Shown: positions 1 to 10,717, counted from the stretch's first letter. The stretch is 64,000 nt of DNA from Anas platyrhynchos (GCF_047663525.1 NC_092606.1:9298501-9362500); one strand, 5' to 3'. Notes: generated by a model from the letters alone, not told the origin. Translations and numbers: made by a program.

Positions 1-480
1 CAACACCTCAGTAGTTTGTTCCCGGTGGCCCCCAGCCAGGCCTCTGTCCCTCTGTGTCCCCTGGGCCGTGCTGCTGGGCCGTGGGGGCTGTCCCTGTGCA
101 GCTGAGGCACCCCCAGGTTGCTCCCACTTTGCTCAGCTCAATGGGGCAGCCTGCAGGGCACGTCTCGGGATGTCTCCTTGTTTTGGCTGGAGTTGTAGCA
201 CAGCTCCTTCAGCTGCCAGCCCCAGGCTGGGCGCAGCAGTGGGGCTTTGGGGAGGAGCTGCTCCCTCCTCGAGGCCATTTGTTTAATGAAAGCGTGTGTG
301 TGGTGCCCGAGAGCTCTCCGGCTCCATGTCCAGCAAGTCTGGGCCTCATCCTGTGTCCCTGTGTGTGCTCAATGGGTAGTGCTCTTCCTTCATAAACAAC
401 CATCCGTGCCTCTTCCCTCTGCCACCTCAGCCTCCCAGCTCCCCCAGCAAGGGGTTTCCGCTCAAGCCTCCCCTCTGTAA
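1..480. other. Unique GC-rich DNA, no feature seen
   Basis: GC-rich, CTG/CCC-rich single-copy sequence. Several open frames overlap on both strands, which is expected where stop codons are rare. None has a recognisable domain, and no repeat or RNA gene is visible. Confidence 0.6.
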
Positions 481-1040
481 GGCCCTTCTGGGAAGCGAAA
501 CGTGCTGGCTGCTCAGGAAAGGCGTTATAATGGGCAGCTACCTATAGAGGAAGATGGATTGCCGAGTCAGAAATCAATCGAGAGGTTGTGATGGCATCAT
601 AAATCAGGGGATGCTGAGCGTTAAAAGAAACCCAACGTTTGATTTATAACTTGGCACAAGCCATTTATCGCCAGCCAAGATTTTCAGAAAGAGAAACATT
701 TTTGTAAGCTTAATTTAACATTATTTTTTTCCACTATGCTAAGCGTTCCTGTAGGGTTTATTTTTCTCCCCCTGCAGATCCAGCACAATTCACAGATAAA
801 AGCAGCCAAATGACATCGGAAGATTTTGTTTTGCTTTGAGATGCTTGACAGGTTTGCGCTCTCTTCCCCAATCCAGGGCCGTTCTCGGAGCCTCGACTCC
901 TTCCTGATGTCTTTTAATATCTCTGCGTCTCGCGGGGAGTCAGAGGCTCTGCCGGTAGATGGCTGGTTCAAATCCAACTCACGCTGCTGAAAAGTATTAT
1001 CAGTTAATCACTGCTCCGTTGCTTCTGTGAAGCTCATTTT
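481..1040. promoter_or_regulatory. Candidate conserved non-coding block with PBX-HOX and MEIS words
   Basis: The texture shifts to AT-rich, non-repetitive sequence. ATAAATCA at 599-606 and TGATTTAT at 640-647 are the same PBX-HOX-type octamer in opposite orientations, 33 bp apart between their far edges. A PBX-like ATCAATC lies near 573-579, TTAATTTAA at 710-718 and a MEIS core TGACAG at 846-851. A 97-codon minus-strand frame (684-977) overlaps the block but resembles no family I know. An enhancer role is inferred from motif density only. Confidence 0.4.
965..975 (+). other. tRNA B-box-like word (possible SINE remnant)
   Basis: GGTTCAAATCC matches the internal B box of polymerase III genes. 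The flanking bases give a T-arm-like hairpin with one mismatch. No acceptor stem or convincing A box lies upstream, so this is not a tRNA gene. The preceding text loosely resembles the tRNA-derived head of a MIR-type SINE, so an old remnant is the likeliest explanation if it is not chance. Confidence 0.2.
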
Positions 1041-3200
1041 GGTCTCAACAGCAGGTAGAGGCTCCTCACCTAAACCTGCCTCTGCCCTCCCCATTAGCCG
1101 TGTGGTTGGGGGTGGTTGTGGGAGAGGCTGAGCAATTAGCAGCCCTGGAAAGCATGATAGGATTTTCCCTCTGAGAGGTGGCGATTCAGTGGAGTGGATA
1201 AGTTTGTGCTGCTGCTGCCCAGTGCTGTGACTGGGAAAACGCAGTCCCTGAGGCCATCAGTGGGCTTATCTGTACTTCCCTTCAGCATCCCCTCCGTCAT
1301 GCTGCCGTGCAGTGTGTGAGCAGCTGTCCGTGACTTGTTAGAAAGGCACAAGGGAAGAAGGGACAAGCACAGGGGATGGGGGTTGTTGTGGGGATTTCTG
1401 TTCATGTCATGACATTGAGGTTCTGTGCCTGCAGGTGTGGGCAGTGCAGCAGTGGCTGTCTAACCCTGAAGAAATGAAGCAGGAGGTAGGTGGGGTGGAC
1501 GAGGCTGTGCCTGGGTTCCCACACCAGCTGAGCAGGAGTTGAGAATGCTGCTTGGGCCTGAAAGCACTGCACAGGCTGCTGTGGGCTGGTGTCTGGGTTG
1601 CCCTCAGGCTGCGGTGTCAGATGCCTTTCCCCAGCTGCCTTTCTGGGAGGCCACAGAAAGCCGAGGACTCACCACGCAGGCCCTGTGGCAATGGGAATTG
1701 AGCAAAGTGTGTGGGTTGCTGCGAGGACCACTGGAAAGGGGTCCTGGAAAACTGCAGCAAACCCACCAAGTCCACGCATAAGCCTGGTTGCTGGCCCTAG
1801 GCATTCCTGTTACAAGTTGTATAGCAGTGTTAATGCTACTGAAAGGTGTCTGCAGAACCCAGCCCTTGGCTGATGAGGAGAAATGCCCCGCTCTCGGCTT
1901 CCCAGGGGAGCTGAGCTGCGGAGGCCACGGCAAGGGGCTTGCATTCAGCGCTGGAGAAAGTTGCTGCTCTGGATCCCCCTCTGAGGTGGAGTGTTTTCCC
2001 CGTCATCTTGAGTTTCTCTAACTCAGTCCAGACTTGCTGGGAAATCTGCAAACCTCAGGGAAGCTCTTTGGCAAAGCTGATGTGCATTTTGCCTGGTTTC
2101 GGATTTCAAGTGAGAAAAAAAAGCCCAGCCCCATAATCTGCACAGTTCTTGTTTCAGCTAAGTTAAAATAATGACCAATTTGTACATGCCAGAACCACAG
2201 GATCACTCTATAGCACTTTTGTTAGCGCTGTTTGTCCTTCTGATGGGCATATAATTGTGCTTTTTAATTGGAAGTATTTGTCAGTGCAAATACCCAAGGC
2301 CATGGTGTGAGCAGGCTCCTGCCTCAGCCCAACGTACATCTCTGACAGATCCACACTGGATCTGGGAATGAGGAAAGGATAAAAAGTGAGGCTCACCCAG
2401 TCCCCTTGGGAGCCCTGGTGAAAAAAATAAAATAAAAATAACACTTTCACGGTGAATATGATTCCCAATAGGTCTCCAGAGTGCTCTGTACGAGCTGTCA
2501 CGCTGGTAAAGGCAGATCTAGCTCTGGTGATGTGCAGAGTGAATGGCCCATGGCAGGAGGCACCTGAAGCAAAATCAGGACAACCAAAGCATCCGATGTG
2601 GGCTCGTGTGGTGTCAGTGATGTACCACTTGCAGCTCTGCCAAGAAGTCCTGTGGCAAATTCCTCGCTGCTGGGTGTGCAGGGCAAGGTGCTGTCGAGGG
2701 CCGGAGGGCTCCTGTGTTCCTCCAGAAGCCTTCCCGAGGACAAGGTGGTGTCTCTGCTACACAGCAGCTCTGGGCCTTGCTGGATGAGGGCTGGTGTGGT
2801 GAGGGCAGCACCGTCCCGAGGCGGAGATGCCATCTGCTGTCTTTCTCCCCCTTGTGAAATGATGGATGCTCGGGCCAGCGCTAAAGACCTCCAGCAGTAG
2901 CCTGGCTTACGGGGATGCTGTTTGGCAGCATCGGACACGGTGGGCTCTGACTTCATTTTCAAGACCCCTTCTGCCTCTCAGCGCAATAGAAAGGCGAGCC
3001 TGCAGTACAGCAAGGATCCTAAATGGGTCAGACCAGCAGGCAGGCTCCAAAACAAACATCATTAACGCCAAACCACTGAACCATACAGCGCGAGCTGACA
3101 GTGCCTCTCCTGCCTGCTGACTCTGGCCACGCAGACGCCCTCAGCTTAAAGACACAGCCGGGGCCTGTGGGAGGGGAGGCTGAGATGCCAAAGCACCGGG
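1041..3200. other. Unique DNA without a recognisable gene
   Basis: Mixed-composition single-copy sequence. Short segments at 1435-1485 and 2027-2109 are flanked by AG and GT splice-like dinucleotides and are open. The second is open in two frames at once, which argues for chance. No domain, repeat family or RNA gene is recognised. Confidence 0.55.
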
Positions 3201-4253
3201 CAGGGGTGGGAAATGAGGCGGGACATCTCCATCAGGATGCTCAGCGGGAGAGGAGCTGCTCTGCCTGTTGAGCTTCCTTCCCTGCCACTCTGAATCCTGC
3301 AGAAGTAAATCTAACCTAAAGCAGGGTCTTCCTCTTCAGTTAGGCCAAAAAGGAGGATGTGGTGGCACCGCACCAGCTGTGTTGTTTCCTCTGTGTGCAT
3401 CTGCACAGGGCAGGACCGGGCTGTGCCCCCTGCTCCCTCCTATGGGGCTTGTGCCTGTGCCCTGCTCGCTGTGGCCATGGGACAGGGAGTGTGGCCCCAG
3501 CGAGGAGAACCAAACCCCACGGTACTCAAATACAAACTCCGCTTACAAACGGTGCCTACGGTCCATTTAGCGTCGTATACACAAAGTAATATCGTTCATA
3601 GGCAAAATCCCGGGAGCCTCCCGGAATACAGAGAGGATCGGTGTTGCCTGGTTACCGGCGGTACGCTGGCACACTGAGATAAATCAAATCAATATGGCTC
3701 CAAATATTAAACCCTTTAAAATAAAATCAAAGCTGTGTCCATAATCCCCAGCGTTTCCTCTTTACCTCCTGACAAGGATGCTGTTGTGCTGGAGCTGTGC
3801 AGGAGACAAGGAAGGACCCAGTCGCCATGTAGGTTATCGTGGCTTCTCTTTTTCTTCCTCTTCCCCCCACCTCGATGAAGAGCAGAGGAGAGGTTTTGCC
3901 ATGCCACTGAAGAGACTGGGGTGGAGGGAGGGGTTGTGCAGCCAGAGCTTTGTAATGGAGCTGGATGTAAGCAACTCCTTGCACGGCCACGGCTGCGTGT
4001 CTGTGGTTGCTCACCGCTATGCACTGTGCAGCTCTTCCCAGCGCCTTCCCTGCCCCTGCGAGCAGGTGCTCAGCCTTGGGATGATGCAGGAGCAGCTGCA
4101 GCTCTTGTTTTCTGGGGCTTGTGGGGTGCTCTGGGCTAGACCTGTAAGCGCAGACCACAGGGCTATGGTGTGTGCTGTCTGCCAGTGCTACCTCTGCTGG
4201 GAAAATGTGGGGGAAACCCTACAAAACATAGCAGAGCAGCTCTGGTCCCCCAG
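3201..4253. other. Unique DNA with one PBX-HOX-like octamer
   Basis: No gene is recognised. Overlapping open frames of 100-180 codons on both strands have compositions typical of GC-rich non-coding DNA. ATAAATCA occurs at 3679-3686 within a short AT-rich island (about 3665-3735). Confidence 0.5.
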
Positions 4254-4301
4254 AACCTCTCTAGGAAGCTCCTTGGCAACCTCTCTAGGAAGCTCCTTGG
4301 C
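4254..4301. repeat. Perfect two-copy 24-bp tandem duplication
   Basis: Positions 4254-4277 and 4278-4301 are identical 24-bp units, each beginning AACCTCTC and ending CCTTGGC. Exact identity suggests a recent local duplication by slippage. It lies within a spurious 184-codon open frame and, being a multiple of three, leaves that frame open. Confidence 0.95.
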
Positions 4302-4959
4302 ACTAGGGGGGCTCTGTTCACCTCAGGATTGACATGCAGATGGGATGGCTTTGTGCTTGGAGAGGAGATTATGCAAGTCAATAACTTGAAGTATTTAAGT
4401 TCTGCTCTTAATTAAGCAGGAAAGTGAGGAAATCGTGTCCCGAGGATTGAAAGAGAACCAGGAAAGCATAGGAAAGGAAGCCCTGTCTGAGTCATTTACT
4501 GGAGTGAATAAAATCAGTGGGAAATGGTGATTGACCTAACTTGCTTATAGAAATTAATTTGCTGGTCCTGATGTTTCTCGTGGACACAGAGTGGCTGGGG
4601 AGGGCCTTGCTCTGGACTTGAATGCCAGCGATGTCTCGTGCCCACATGAGCGAGGAGGGCTCGGGGCCATGCTCGGGTCTCCAGGCTCAGTGATACACAG
4701 GCAGAGCAAGCTGGAGACCTTGGTGCACAGGCACGGCACTGAGATAAGTCACTCACTGGCATCTGAGAGCGGGTTAAGCTGTCTATATAGACACAGGCAC
4801 TTGGAATTTGTATGACAGTAATACCTAGAGAAATCTGCCAGGATTAGATCACTTATATCAGATTTGGTAGATACGCACGTACAGACTCCTCTCCCAAAAG
4901 ATTGTAATGCAAGCAGACAAGTCAAAATAATGGTGAGGAAAGAGGCTGTAACCTTACTC
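4302..4959. other. Unique DNA, partly AT-rich
   Basis: An AT-rich stretch at about 4340-4570 contains the palindrome TTAATTAA at 4408-4415. The part at 4760-4900 is also AT-leaning with TATAT and TATCA words. No coding evidence was found. It may include weak regulatory sequence, but motif density is lower than in the named candidate blocks. Confidence 0.4.
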
Positions 4960-5085
4960 CAGATTGTGTAAGGCGAAGTAAAACACAGTGAGGTTTAGTC
5001 ACTGTCACACCAGGACAAAAAAGCATGGTTGAGCTGGGATCCAAACCCAGATTTTCTAAATCCCAGCCTGAGAATGTGCTCTGTC
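4960..5085 (-). mobile_element. MIR/CORE-SINE-like remnant
   Basis: Read on this strand's complement, the order of words follows a reversed MIR: a worn 'cagat..gaagtaaa' segment, then 'cacagtgaggtttagtcact', 'gtcacac', 'gagctgggatccaaaccc' and a 'tgtgctctgtc' end. The order and spacing match the MIR core through its tRNA-related part, but divergence is high. MIR-type SINEs predate the mammal-bird split, so an old copy in a bird is expected. Identified by eye; a profile search would settle it. Confidence 0.6.
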
Positions 5086-5684
5086 AGGGCTGTTTGTGGG
5101 GATGTGCAAGCAGCAGGCTGGGCTGGCAACTTGCTGGCACCAATTCTGGGGTCCCAGAAGCTGCGGGGCTGAGACAGCTCAGGACAGAGCCCGAACCCTT
5201 GCAGGCAGCACAGTGTGTGGGCACCTGAACTCATCACCTCACAAGCTGTGGCACAAGCAGATTTCCAGAAGAAGCTCATGCTTTCATTGCTCTCTTCCTC
5301 CCAAGGCTTTTGGAGATTACGGATAATCAGGAGACTCTTAGCAGGAGGGGAATAGAGGAGAATGAGATTTCCTGCCCCCACTCCCGAGCTGCAGCACCCC
5401 CTGCACTCTGCTTGCAGCAAACAGCCCAGTGGTGCCTCCAGACATGCAGGTCTTGGTCTCAAAGGGATGCTGGGCTGGTCCACTACTGTCCTGGAGGGGT
5501 TTTATTATAGAACCAGTAAAAGGAAGGGGATGAGGCACTGGGACACCCCAGGTCAGTGGGGTGCTCCCCTTCTGCCTGATATCCATGCCCTTTGTCTTCC
5601 CTCAGTGGAGCAGGATATTTGGAATTGCCAAATTCTTGTGGTTCTAACCACTCGATGGCTGTTTGAAAAGCACATGCTTTTTTC
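5086..5684. other. Unique DNA, no feature seen
   Basis: Single-copy sequence with overlapping short open frames on both strands and no recognisable domain, repeat or regulatory cluster. Confidence 0.55.
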
Positions 5685-5905
5685 TTTTTTTTTTTTTTTT
5701 TTTTTCCCAAGAGGTTCTCAAGAACAATCTCCCTTTTGTTTCCCTTGTTACTCAAAAATATGTTGGGGGAAAAAAAAAAAAAAAAGGTAGTCTATGGCCA
5801 TAATCCAAACCAGCTGACTTTTGGGGATAAACTTTGCCCTTCTACCTTTCCCCTGTGTTGTACAAAGCAGCACGCACCTTTTAGAAAAAGAAAAAAAAAA
5901 AAAAA
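5685..5905. repeat. Three long A/T homopolymers in 221 bp
   Basis: T21 at 5685-5705, A16 at 5770-5785 and A15 at 5891-5905 (the last preceded by AAAAAG). The T21 and the first A tract are inverted relative to each other and could pair as a hairpin around a 64-bp loop. No LINE or SINE body adjoins the tracts, so they are better read as simple repeats than as retroposon tails. Confidence 0.9.
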
Positions 5906-6159
5906 GGATAATTACACCTCATAGCTCCTGCTGCACTAAAGGGAAGGAGAAACAGTGAGTGCAGGCATGTACAGGCAGACTCGTTAGGATCCCTGTTCCT
6001 AGAGAACAGTGTCATGTAAGTTCTTGTAGATTTGGTTATCATTTAAAGCTCAAGAGGCCTCTTCCCACCCTTGTAGCTTCTTCATGCAAAGTATCTCTGG
6101 CTTGGAGAGGACCAGCGTTGTCAGAGGAATTCAAATGTTGGCTGTCCGAGCTGAGGTGA
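5906..6159. other. Unique DNA, no feature seen
   Basis: Short stretch between the homopolymer cluster and the next AT-rich block. No gene, repeat or motif cluster is recognised. Confidence 0.5.
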
Positions 6160-6380
6160 GAAAACACATTTGCACCCAGAGCAGCCAGCTGAAATTAGCA
6201 GGCAGCGGCGTGGGACGCGAGCAGAGAAATGATTACAGACTGATAAAGACAGATGTAAGACATAAACAGCTGAAATATGGCTTAAATATTTATAAGAACC
6301 CAGGGCTCTCTTACAAATGTTATGTTTGGGAAGGAGATTGGGTGATTTATAACCACTGTTTGCGCTGCTCTCTCTGCCTC
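6160..6380. promoter_or_regulatory. Candidate conserved non-coding block
   Basis: Non-repetitive AT-leaning sequence with a GATTACA word, CATAAACA and TTAAATATTTATAA, and a third PBX-HOX-type TGATTTAT at 6343-6350. It is flanked by GC-richer featureless DNA on both sides. Regulatory status is inferred from texture alone. Confidence 0.35.
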
Positions 6381-7239
6381 TGGCTGTGTGCTCTGCGGTC
6401 TCTGCTAGCCTGGTTGTCCCCCGAGCCTGGTGGGACACAAACCTCAGGGTCCCATAAACATCACCCACCAGTGCAGCCGTGCCTGGCCGTGTCCACTGCA
6501 GGGGTGAGCCCCTCCCAGCTTAGCACAGGAGAATGCACAGGAGATCCCGTCTAGCATCACAGGGCTGACCGCACGGAGGGGGCTGTGGGGGGTTTCTGCT
6601 GTGTTTCACTGTTGTATTCACCGGCAGCATTCCCAGCTTTGCACTGCTCTGGCAGCAGTTTATAGTATGGAAAACTGCCGGGGATGTTGGGTGGAGATCA
6701 CAAGGGTCCCTCCTCCTCACCCAAACGTCTCTCCTCTTGTGTCCTCCAGCTAAAGCCCAGGATGGTCGTGGCACGAGGGTTACTACAAGCCTTCTCCCAG
6801 CCCAGTTGGTGGTGTTTTAGGAGGGTCTTCATCCCCATTTGGTGTGAGTGGGGCAGGGTCAGAGCATGCAGGTGTGAAGGGCTGAGGTGGTGGAGCTGGT
6901 GGTACCCAGGGCCCAGCAGTGCGTTGGGAATGGGCAAATTTGGCAGGACAAAAAAGGGTGCAGGGCTGGTGGGAGAAACATAGGGGATGAAAAAGCTGAG
7001 GGGGCAGGACTGGGCTCTTGAAGCTGTGCAGGAGGAGCAGAGGGACAAATACTAGGGAGGAGATGGGGCTCGCAGGGATAGGGGCTTGCTGGGTCCTGTG
7101 GCTGTCCCAGGCCGGTGAAGCCTCGCTGCCAGGAGCTGTGGGTTCCCAGATGCACCCGAGCGGTTGGGGGGTCCCCATGGCCCCGGCTGGCCGAGGGCTC
7201 TGTCCCCACGGCACACACTGGGGTGCGACCTCCAGAGAC
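6381..7239. other. Unique GC-rich DNA, no feature seen
   Basis: GC-rich sequence with long overlapping open frames on the minus strand (up to 152 codons at 6783-7241), rich in proline and serine. That pattern is common in stop-poor non-coding DNA. No domain is recognised. Confidence 0.55.
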
Positions 7240-7510
7240 AAAAGCTGCTGCTTGCTAACCAGGAGAGCGAGCTGCTGCTATTAATTATTAATGAAACCTC
7301 GCACACAGCATTAAAGACACGGGCAATTCTTTTTGGCAAGTGTAATGAAAAAATTAATTGAATAATCATTCCGTGTAAATAGATTTAGATAAGCTTCTCT
7401 CTTTTTTTTTTTTTCCCCCTCCCCATACCTTCCACTTTCCAGCAGAGACAACTCTGTGATTTATTGCTGGGAGCCTTGTTGTAATTCAGAGCATCCTGCG
7501 GTGAGCGGTG
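7240..7510. promoter_or_regulatory. Candidate homeodomain-rich enhancer
   Basis: Among the densest TAAT clusters in the window: ATTAATTATTAAT at 7280-7292, AATTAATTG with AATAATCATT at 7352-7370, and TGATTTAT at 7457-7464. T13 at 7402-7414 interrupts it. The abrupt change from GC-rich flanks and the lack of repeats are typical of ancient conserved non-coding elements. The responsible factors and target gene cannot be read from the sequence. Confidence 0.5.
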
Positions 7511-8369
7511 GCCGTGCTGGCTGGGGCTGGGGGTTTCCTGGTTTCAGATGGCCTCGTTTAGGGGACGCAAAGTGGGGTGGGGTGGAGGGAGGCTGTTAAA
7601 AGTTAGTGCTACACTTTAAACGAAACTGAAATGCCTGGTTTGTAGGGTGCTGGTTTATTAATGGCTTGGAGGGCCTGATGCAGAGCCCCTGAGTCTGCCC
7701 AGTCTTTGGGGGGCGTTGGGTGTCTCTGAGGTGTGGGTGCCTGTAGGAGACCCAGGCCAGCCCCCTGCTATATTGGTGCTCCTGTGCTGTGGGTGGATCC
7801 AGTGCTTGCCAGGGGTGCTCCTTGCAATTCCTGTTGTCAGATGTTGCTCAGGTGCCTACTGCCTTCATGCTTTAAATGCTGGTGAGGTGGGGGGAAGCGT
7901 GCCAAGCCTTCCACATTTTTTTTGCTCCCATCCCTTTAGGGAGTTTTATTTATTTATTTATTTTCCAAGGAATGAACTTGTGTTTGACCTTTGGAGCTCT
8001 GGCTGAGAGGGCAAGAGTTGAACAATGAATTCCTCCCAAAGGCAGAGGCCGGGGGCTGTGCCCTGTCCCTGTGAGCCTGGCTGAGGCCATCCCCCAGCCC
8101 TGCGTGGTGGGCCCTGGGGGCTCGGCTTCCCCAGCACGGCTGTGATGTGCTGACACATCCCTGGGGGCAGCCTGATGTCAGCCACGGGGCTGCGCTGGGA
8201 TTTGCAGGAAAAATTCATTTCTCACCCCTCTGCCTTCCATAAAGTCAGCATTGACCCTCCTGGTGTGGTGAAGGTCCCCCTGTTCTGCGCTGTGTTCCCA
8301 CCTCCTGCCCCATCTAGGTGGGTGCCAGCAGAGCAGCCTGCTGCTTGCTGTCCTGTCATTCAGTGAAAA
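7511..8369. other. Unique DNA, no feature seen
   Basis: GC-rich single-copy sequence with short spurious frames. A small (TTTA)n-like stretch lies at about 7945-7963. No gene or repeat family is recognised. Confidence 0.55.
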
Positions 8370-8600
8370 ATCTGTTCCATTAAATTTAATCTGGGAGTAT
8401 CTTTGTGGTCACTGGCACAGCACTCAGCTCTCCCTAGCTAATCCGGGGTATTTAAAGTAGAAACCTCTCACCTGTACCCATGAAGCCGTTCAATTCTCAT
8501 TACTCTGCAAAGTGGCACAGCTTTAGGAAAGAACCAGGAATATCTACATAGGGATTTATTATGGCTCTTAATTAACAATCCCATTACTGTGATAACACCA
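8370..8600. promoter_or_regulatory. Candidate conserved non-coding block
   Basis: AT-rich unique sequence with ATTAAATTTAATC near the start, GGGATTTATTATGG, and the palindrome TTAATTAA at 8578-8585. The 12-mer ending in that palindrome (8574-8585) also occurs at 4404-4415. Confidence 0.35.
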
Positions 8601-10024
8601 AAACCCACCGTCCCCCTTTCCCCACCCTCTATAAGGCCCCGAGTTCGGACTCCCAGCGGTGCCGCAGCAGAACCAGGAGGAAGGGATTCAGCACCAGCCT
8701 GTGCCGAGCCTGTTCAGCACTTCCTGCATTTTGAGCCTTAACTTCACCAAATTCCTCCAGCTGTGCTCTGCCCTGTACCTAAGATGATGTAGAACAATTT
8801 TAGCTCTAACTCTGCATGCTTTTTGGGAGTAGCATCGTGCTTTTTGGGACTTGTATCGTGATATGTATTCTCTGTTCTCTGGATTCATGCTGCAGTTCAG
8901 CCCAGTGTCTCTCCTGGCAGTGGGTTTTCAGCTTTCTTGTCATTCCCTGCAGTTACAATTAACTTCAAACGGTGTCTTATCATTAAATCAACCTACATTG
9001 AAGCAGGCAATTGCCAAAGAGTCTGCTCTTCCTCTTATTCTGCACTTACCCAGCTGCTGCGTTGTCCCTTCTGCAGGGAAATAAAGGAAAAAGAGGAGAA
9101 ATAAAAATTATCTGTAGAAATGAAGTGAGTGCCACATTGCTGCTTGCCTGTGTCCCAGCACCAGGAGTTTGTAGCAGGGTTTCTATGGCTTTAAATGGTA
9201 CACCAAATGCATTTTTTGCAGGTACTGAGTGGTGTGGCTGTCCCTGCGATGCCAGGAGAGCAGTGGGTTGCTGCCCAGGGGCTGAGCTGAACGCTGTAGG
9301 GTTTTTTGTTCAAGTGCCAAATATCGTATTGTTAACAATGAGCCAAACCAAAATAATTATGATTGCATCTTGTTTGTGCTAAAGCACCCCTGCCCACCCC
9401 AGAGTTGTAAAGAAGTAGCTGGGAGCGTGGCCCTATCACAATCTGGAAGTAATGAGCAGTTGCTGCTTCTCTTGTAATCTTTCAGAGGTTTATAACCTGG
9501 GTCTTCTAATTTGCAACAGGCTGAAGCACAATGTGTAATTCCCCATTCCTGTGTAAGGCAATCTAAAATCAGCAAAAAATTGGTTGCTGGAGGGTTTGGT
9601 TCCTCCCCCCCTTTAAATACAGCTGGTGCTCAGCCTTTAGCTAGGCAGTTCCCGGTGCAGTACAGCATTCCCTGCTGGAATTTGGCTCAAGTGCCTGTGG
9701 AAAGGGAAAAAAGTCCTTGGCCCATGAGAAAAAGGCTTTGCCTGCTGGGGTGAGTGCTCAGCCTGCCCTGCCAGCAGAGCCCTGGGGTTTTGTTCTGATT
9801 ATACATCTCCAGCAACTCTGGACAAAACACGCAAAAATGCACCAGTAGGGGGTCAAAAGTAGGATGAGGGTCTACCTGTAACAGATGCTGTGGTTTTTCC
9901 TACAGAAGTTTTATTGCCCTCTCTTATGAAGCAGGTCTTTCAGGGTGTTTTAGGCTTGGTTCCATGTGGATGCCCTCTGCTAAAATGTTCATTACAAAAT
10001 TTCAAGGCTGTATTTGAACTTCTA

Positions 10025-10028
<4 letters not shown>
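8601..10028. other. Unique DNA with small AT-rich patches
   Basis: No gene is seen. The patch at about 8945-9015 has spaced TAATTA/ATTAAATCA-like words and could be a minor regulatory element. A CTCF-like word at 9842-9855 is listed separately. The rest shows no recognisable structure. Confidence 0.45.
9842..9855 (+). promoter_or_regulatory. CTCF-like core word
   Basis: CCAGTAGGGGGTCA differs from the usual vertebrate CTCF core (CCASYAGRKGGCRS) at one central position, T for C, plus a permissive last base. A single short match in 64 kb is weak evidence. It would matter only if occupied, for example as a boundary for the regulatory blocks on either side. Confidence 0.25.

Positions 10029-10086
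<58 letters not shown>
10029..10086. repeat. (AT)29 microsatellite
   Basis: An uninterrupted run of 29 AT dinucleotides. Its length and purity predict high length polymorphism and cruciform or slipped-strand potential. It is the longest dinucleotide array in the window. Confidence 0.99.
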
Positions 10087-10089
<3 letters not shown>

Positions 10090-10717
10090 CAATATAATGT
10101 TGTTCTCTTTTCCTCCTTCCTCCCCTCAATGCAAGAGCTGCTTCAGCCTCATATCTGTCCTCTGTATTGACTGGAAGCACTTTAGGACGGCTCTTATTTG
10201 TTTTATATGGAGCTTGCTTGTATCCAGCATTGCCTGACCCAAGTCAAGACGAGTCTTGCGTGTGCCTATGAAGGAATGGAAAGGAGTGGTACGTGGGGAA
10301 AGGGAAAACTTTAGAGGCTGGCTGCTGGACAAATCTCTTTCAAGGTGAGAATGCCCCTCGCCATGTGAGCTCCCTTCCTGCCTACCTCCTCTTTCTGCCC
10401 CTTACAGACAAAACCAAACACAGAGGTGACCTTGCCAAAGGTCAGTTTGGGAAGAGGCTATCACTGCCTGACACTGGGGGGGGGGCTGGGGGCTGGTCTG
10501 ACTTCCAGGCTCCTAATGGTGAGTCTGATTAAACGAGCTTGTCATTCTGCTTAAATGCCATTTTTTCCTCTCTTCATCGTTTCTGAGGGTATGTGGGAGG
10601 GGAGGAGTTATCTCAACTTCTTAAGAAGCTGGGCTGGGTGAATTTTGTTTTCACGCGGTTACTACCAATCCTTAAGCTCTGGATCTGTAGAGCACATCAT
10701 GCCTCTAAATATGTGTT
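10087..10717. other. Unique DNA, no gene
   Basis: Single-copy sequence after the AT array. It includes the G-rich tract listed separately. No domain or repeat family is recognised. Confidence 0.5.
10476..10496 (+). other. G-quadruplex-prone tract
   Basis: A run of ten G, then CT, five G, CT and two G. The run can supply three or more G-tracts, so intramolecular quadruplex folding is plausible on this strand. No promoter context is apparent. Confidence 0.5.

Noticed and set aside
684..977. 97-codon minus-strand frame across the first candidate regulatory block
   Set aside because: The peptide has an ordinary look but matches no family I know, and the DNA texture fits regulatory sequence better.
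2027..2109. 83-nt segment with good acceptor (CTAACTCAG) and donor (GTGAGA)
   Set aside because: It is open in two frames simultaneously and has no neighbouring partner exon or recognisable protein, so chance is the simpler explanation.
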